From the NCBI RefSeq assembly GCF_003122385.1, contig NZ_CP029255.1, forward strand, positions 2,232,001 through 2,296,000: a stretch of 64,000 bases of DNA, in the 5' to 3' direction. Origin of the DNA: Flavobacterium crocinum (GTDB taxonomy: Bacteria; Bacteroidota; Bacteroidia; Flavobacteriales; Flavobacteriaceae). Each line of letters begins with the position of its first letter. Position 1 is the first letter of the stretch. This document shows positions 60,250 to 64,000 of the stretch, piece after piece. The notes beneath the pieces are model-generated. The model saw nothing but the letters and a program-made list of their open reading frames with translations. It ran no database searches and had not been told where the DNA came from. Position numbers and translations under genes: made by a program.

Positions 60250-60984
60250 ATGAAAAAGAAATTCACCTTAGAAATAGCAGATCCCTGTTCTGAAAATTTT
60301 GATAAAATGATTCCAAATGCACAGGGCTCATTTTGTAATACGTGTATGAAGAATGTGATCGATTTAAGTAGAAAAACGAATTCTGAAATGGCTAAATTTA
60401 TTGCAGAAAATAAGGATAAAAGTATATGTGCAAGATTGAGAACGAATCAATTGGAAGAAGAATTTGTATACAATGAAACGTCAAAAATCAATAATTTAAA
60501 ATATGCAGCGGTTGCAGCATCTGTTTTACTCGCATCGAATCTTTCAGCGCAAGAGAAAGAAGTTGTTAAAACAGAAGTAAACTGCCCAAAACCAAATCCT
60601 TACAAAGTAGGTAAGATAGCTTATAATCAAACTCGAAATCAAGAAGTTTCATTAATCATAAAAGGAAAACTATTTGAAGCAAAAACAAACAAGCCATTTG
60701 ATAAAGAAACATATTCTAACTTGATGATTGCCTTTAATAACTCACAAAATCCTGTGAAAGTAAATCCTAAAACTGGTGAATTTTCAATAGAAACTAAAGT
60801 TTTAAAGAGTAGTAAAACGATAATGGTTACAATTAGAGCCAATGATTATTATCTTTCAAAAGAAATAGCTTTTGATGTAAAATCAGCTAAAAATAATGTT
60901 TTGCAAAAAAATATAATTATTGCTTCAGAAGAATTATCTAGAATTTATATTGCAGGCGGATTAGGAATTAATTATACGCGATAA
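60250..60984 (+). CDS. Membrane protein with N-terminal four-cysteine domain
   Basis: The 244-residue protein starts with a cytoplasmic-looking domain containing Cys13, Cys29, Cys32 and Cys60: ADPCSENFDKMIPNAQGSFCNTCMKNVIDLS, then KSICARLRTNQ. This four-Cys pattern may bind a metal. A hydrophobic segment follows (about 83-100, LKYAAVAASVLLASNLSA), and then a beta-rich region (EVSLIIKGKLFEAKTNKPFDKETYSNLMIAFNN) resembling carboxypeptidase-regulatory-like folds. I recognise this layout from other Bacteroidota proteins but know no function. It is alone between terminators. Confidence 0.75.
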   Translation: MKKKFTLEIADPCSENFDKMIPNAQGSFCNTCMKNVIDLSRKTNSEMAKFIAENKDKSICARLRTNQLEEEFVYNETSKINNLKYAAVAASVLLASNLSAQEKEVVKTEVNCPKPNPYKVGKIAYNQTRNQEVSLIIKGKLFEAKTNKPFDKETYSNLMIAFNNSQNPVKVNPKTGEFSIETKVLKSSKTIMVTIRANDYYLSKEIAFDVKSAKNNVLQKNIIIASEELSRIYIAGGLGINYTR

Positions 60985-61016
60985 TAATCAAATTTGCATT
61001 TTGGGGAATGTAAATG

Positions 61017-61060
61017 AAAAAGGCTGTCATAATAAAATTGACAGCCTTTGTATTTTTTCT
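61017..61060. terminator. Bidirectional terminator before convergent prfC
   Basis: AAAGGCTGTCA and TGACAGCCTTT form an 11-bp stem around TAATAAAAT, with a later TTTTTT tract. Confidence 0.88.
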
Positions 61061-61070
61061 TTCAAAAGTA

Positions 61071-62663
61071 TTAATCAAACTCCGAAGTAAAGTATAATTT
61101 CACAGTTGGATATTTACTTTGTGTCATTTGAATGGTAAAATCAGAATCAGCTAAAAATACTAATTGTCCGTATTTATCATGAGCTAAGAATTTTTGTTTG
61201 ATACGTTTAAATTCTTTGAATTCTTCATTTTTGGCATCATCAGGTTTTACCCAGCAAGCTTTATGTACAGGGAAGTTCTCGTAAGTACATTTTGCCCCAT
61301 ATTCATGCTCTAAACGATATTGAATAACCTCATACTGAAGTGCTCCAACTGTTCCAATAACTTTACGATTATTCATCTCTAAAGTAAATAACTGAGCAAC
61401 ACCTTCATCCATTAACTGATCGACTCCTTTTTCTAATTGTTTAGCTTTCATCGGATCGGCATTGTTAATGTATCTAAAGTGTTCTGGAGAGAAACTTGGG
61501 ATACCTTTAAAGCTCATGATTTCGCCTTCAGTTAATGTATCTCCAATTTTAAAGTTTCCAGTATCATGAAGACCAACAATATCTCCAGGGTAAGAAATAT
61601 CAACAATCTCTTTTTTCTCTGCAAAGAATGCGTTTGGACTAGAAAATTTTAGATTTTTCTTTTGACGAACATGATAATAAGGTTTGTTTCTTTCGAAAGT
61701 TCCGGAAACAATTTTGATAAATGCTAAACGATCGCGGTGTTTTGGATCCATATTGGCGTGGATTTTGAAAACAAATCCGGACATTTTTTCTTCTGTAGGC
61801 TCAACTGTTCTAGTTTCAGAATCTTTTGCTCTTGGAGATGGAGCAATTGTAATAAAACAATCTAATAATTCGCGAACTCCAAAGTTATTTAAGGCTGAAC
61901 CAAAGAAAACTGGCTGAATTTTTCCATCCAAATAATCCTGACGCTCAAATTTTGGGTAAACTTCATCAATCAATTCTAGTTCTTCACGAAGTTTATTAGC
62001 TGCTTTTTCTCCAACAATTTTATCTAATTCAGGATTGTTTTGTACGTCAGAAAAAGCAATTGTTTCTTCAATATTTTTACGACTGTCCCCGCTGAAAAGA
62101 TTGATGTTTTCTTCCCAAAGATTATAAATTCCCTGGAAATCGTAACCCATTCCAATTGGGAAACTTAGAGGGGTTACTTTCAAACCTAACTTTTGTTCTA
62201 CTTCATCCATTAGATCAAAAGCATCTTTACCTTCACGGTCTAATTTGTTGATGAAAACAATCATCGGAATGTTACGCATTCTACAAACAGCAACCAGTTT
62301 TTCTGTTTGTTCCTCAACCCCTTTTGCAACGTCGATTACAACAATTACACTGTCAACAGCAGTTAAAGTTCTGAATGTATCCTCAGCAAAATCCTTGTGC
62401 CCGGGAGTATCAAGGATATTAATTTTTTTATCTTTATAATTAAAAGCAAGCACAGAAGTAGAAACCGAGATACCTCTTTGGCGTTCGATTTCCATAAAGT
62501 CACTCGTTGCTCCTTTTTTAATTTTGTTATTCTTTACCGCTCCCGCTTCCTGAATAGCCCCTCCAAATAACAGTAATTTTTCAGTTAATGTAGTTTTACC
62601 GGCATCGGGGTGCGAGATAATTCCAAATGTTCTTCTGCGTTGTATTTCTTTTAAAAAGCTCAT
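61071..62663 (-). CDS. prfC: Peptide chain release factor 3
   Basis: The 530-residue GTPase removes RF1 or RF2 from the ribosome after peptide release. GTP motifs are ISHPDAGKTTLTEKLLL, DTPGHKDFAEDTFRTL and FINKLDREGKDAFDLMDEVE; RRRTFGIISH and GATSDFMEIERQRGISV are RF3-specific. Length is standard. A -7 box lies 19 bp upstream. Confidence 0.96.
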   Translation of the reverse strand: MSFLKEIQRRRTFGIISHPDAGKTTLTEKLLLFGGAIQEAGAVKNNKIKKGATSDFMEIERQRGISVSTSVLAFNYKDKKINILDTPGHKDFAEDTFRTLTAVDSVIVVIDVAKGVEEQTEKLVAVCRMRNIPMIVFINKLDREGKDAFDLMDEVEQKLGLKVTPLSFPIGMGYDFQGIYNLWEENINLFSGDSRKNIEETIAFSDVQNNPELDKIVGEKAANKLREELELIDEVYPKFERQDYLDGKIQPVFFGSALNNFGVRELLDCFITIAPSPRAKDSETRTVEPTEEKMSGFVFKIHANMDPKHRDRLAFIKIVSGTFERNKPYYHVRQKKNLKFSSPNAFFAEKKEIVDISYPGDIVGLHDTGNFKIGDTLTEGEIMSFKGIPSFSPEHFRYINNADPMKAKQLEKGVDQLMDEGVAQLFTLEMNNRKVIGTVGALQYEVIQYRLEHEYGAKCTYENFPVHKACWVKPDDAKNEEFKEFKRIKQKFLAHDKYGQLVFLADSDFTIQMTQSKYPTVKLYFTSEFD

Positions 62664-62682
62664 ATTTCGTATAAATAGGTTG

Positions 62683-62690
62683 CAAAAGTA
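62683..62690 (-). promoter_or_regulatory. Promoter -7 box of prfC
   Basis: Minus-strand TACTTTTG matches TAnnTTTG exactly, 19 bp before the ATG. No TTG at ideal -33 spacing was found. Confidence 0.6.
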
Positions 62691-62832
62691 CTATTAAATA
62701 CGGCTTTATAAAAATATTCAGTTCTTAAATTTGGGAAGTCTTAATTTGAGAAGCTTTTATCTGAAAAAATAGGCTTGATTTATTTGATGAACTCCTTATC
62801 CCATAATTTTTTGTTAATAGTATATCAGATAG

Positions 62833-62862
62833 TTGTATTATGTAATTGAATTGTTATTTTTG
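62833..62862 (+). promoter_or_regulatory. Promoter of the SurA-like gene
   Basis: TTG at 62833-62835 and TATTTTTG at 62855-62862 are separated by 19 bp, matching the consensus. The leader to the ATG at 62971 would be about 100 bases. The 307-bp spacer 62664-62970 holds only this and the prfC promoter. Confidence 0.65.
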
Positions 62863-62970
62863 TTCGTTATAAGTTACAAAAGAACTATACTTTAATTATA
62901 TGTGTTTAAAACATAATAATTTGGGAAGATTATCTAAAAGCAGGCTTACATTCAAATAAAATTTAAAATA

Positions 62971-64000
62971 ATGTCATTAAAAAAATTACAGCTAAAAACA
63001 ATTGATTACAAGTTCGTATTAACAGTTTGTTTTTTTCTTTTTTTTGCTCCAATTATTACAGCACAAGAAATAATTCCGGATGTGGTTGCTCAAAAACCGG
63101 CTGAAACGCCTACAGGTGGAAAATTAAAAGTAGATGGAATTATAGCAACTGTAGGAGACTATATTGTTTTAGATTCAGATATCGACAAAGGATTTTTAGA
63201 AATTACTGCACAGGGAGGATCTGTAAAAGACATTACAAGATGTCAAATGCTTGGAAAACTTCTTGAAGATAAATTATATGCTCACCAGGCAATTCAGGAT
63301 AGTATTATTGTAAGTGATGCCGAAGTTAGAGGTATGATGGAAGAGCGTTTAAATTATATGACGCAGCAAGTAGGAGGGGATATCAGCAAAGTTGTTGAAT
63401 ACTATAAAAAGAGCTCTGTAGAAGAATTCAAAACTTATTTTGCAGACATCTTAAAAGAGCAGAAGCTTGCCTCAGAAATGAGAGATAAAATCATTAAAGA
63501 TGTAGAAATTACTCCGGAAGAGGTTCGTAATTTCTTTAAGAAAATACCAAAAGATGACTTGCCAACTTTTGGAGCTGAAATGGAAGTAGCACAGATTGTT
63601 GTAGAACCTAAAATCTCAGCTGAGGACAAGAAAAAAGTTATTGATAGATTAAATTCGATAAGACAAGATGTATTGGATGGTTCTAGTTTTGCTACAAAAG
63701 CAGTATTATATTCTCAGGATCCCGGATCTTCTCCAAACGGAGGTTATTACAAAATGACAAGAAAAACTCCTTTTGTGAAAGAATTTAAGGATGTTGCTTT
63801 TAGCTTGCAGGCAGGAGAGATTTCTCAACCATTTGAAACAACTTTTGGATTCCATATTATTATGGTAGAGAAAATTAAAGGACAAGAAGTTGAATTGCGT
63901 CATATTTTGATTGCCCCAACTGTTTCTGAAGCAGCCTTAAAAGAAGCAAAAGAAAGAATTACTAATATCAGAAATAAAATTGTTGGTAACGAAATAACAT
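62971..64000 (+). CDS. Peptidyl-prolyl isomerase/chaperone, SurA-like, 3' end outside window
   Basis: An open frame from ATG 62971 runs to the window edge (343 codons visible). It starts with a signal peptide (FVLTVCFFLFFAPIITAQE), then a SurA-like N-terminal domain (KLKVDGIIATVGDYIVLDSDIDKGFLE...KLLEDKLYAHQAIQDSIIVSDAEVRGMMEERLNYM). A parvulin domain follows, about residues 200-300 (EMEVAQIVVEPK...LYSQDPGSSPNGGYYKMTRKT...FGFHIIMVEK), and a second parvulin begins (VELRHILIAPTVS). SurA proteins escort outer-membrane proteins across the periplasm. Confidence 0.9.
   Translation, partial: MSLKKLQLKTIDYKFVLTVCFFLFFAPIITAQEIIPDVVAQKPAETPTGGKLKVDGIIATVGDYIVLDSDIDKGFLEITAQGGSVKDITRCQMLGKLLEDKLYAHQAIQDSIIVSDAEVRGMMEERLNYMTQQVGGDISKVVEYYKKSSVEEFKTYFADILKEQKLASEMRDKIIKDVEITPEEVRNFFKKIPKDDLPTFGAEMEVAQIVVEPKISAEDKKKVIDRLNSIRQDVLDGSSFATKAVLYSQDPGSSPNGGYYKMTRKTPFVKEFKDVAFSLQAGEISQPFETTFGFHIIMVEKIKGQEVELRHILIAPTVSEAALKEAKERITNIRNKIVGNEIT

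Overview
The window reads as an AT-rich chromosomal segment of a Bacteroidota bacterium, most likely a Flavobacterium species. This rests on TamL/TamB-type envelope genes, GSCFA, DUF2851, DUF3467, DUF4230 and DUF5522 proteins, a Porin_10-like barrel, near absence of Shine-Dalgarno sequences, and repeated matches to the Bacteroidota promoter -7 box TAnnTTTG. I see no insertion sequence, prophage, CRISPR array or rRNA gene. The accessory signal lies mainly in small palindromic and word-like repeats between genes.

Layout. 1-2.6 kb: two tandem paralogous lipoproteins (the first cut by the window edge) and a GSCFA protein. 2.9-11.1 kb: tamB, the lipidated Omp85 gene tamL and a DUF4230 protein. 11.2-20 kb, mostly minus strand: a long aromatic amino acid hydroxylase, a small secreted protein, a truncated globin, threonine dehydratase ilvA with an isoleucine-rich leader peptide and terminator, a DUF4136 lipoprotein, urocanate hydratase and a 2-hydroxyacid dehydrogenase. 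20-34 kb: an HExxH membrane protein, a PLP enzyme, a glucosaminidase-LysM lipoprotein, hemL, a large zinc metalloprotease, ldhA, lysS, two paralogous lipoproteins, lipB and an NTF2-like secreted protein. 34-44.4 kb: rnhB, a putative porin, a cystathionine beta-synthase-type enzyme, an exonuclease, DUF2851, PspC, an amino acid permease, a helix-hairpin-helix protein and an acyl-CoA dehydrogenase.

44.5-59.9 kb is the translation/transcription core: rpsU with an exceptional Shine-Dalgarno, a Xer recombinase, hpf, tRNA-Thr/Tyr/Thr, tuf, tRNA-Trp, secE, nusG, rplKAJL, rpoBC and a DUF3467 gene. After it come a possible short RNA gene, a four-cysteine protein, prfC, and a SurA-like chaperone running off the right edge.

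The most interesting signals are regulatory. (1) The 19-residue leader upstream of ilvA holds eight Ile and no Val or Leu, followed by a strong terminator: a classic attenuator matched to the Ile-specific committed step. (2) rpsU carries a near-perfect SD in a genome that hardly uses SDs, which fits the bS21 autoregulation described in Flavobacterium. (3) Several families of intergenic palindromes recur; one forms a terminator-like hairpin inside rpoBC, others overlap ends of genes or carry promoter-like boxes. All calls come from reading the sequence; no database search or folding program was run.
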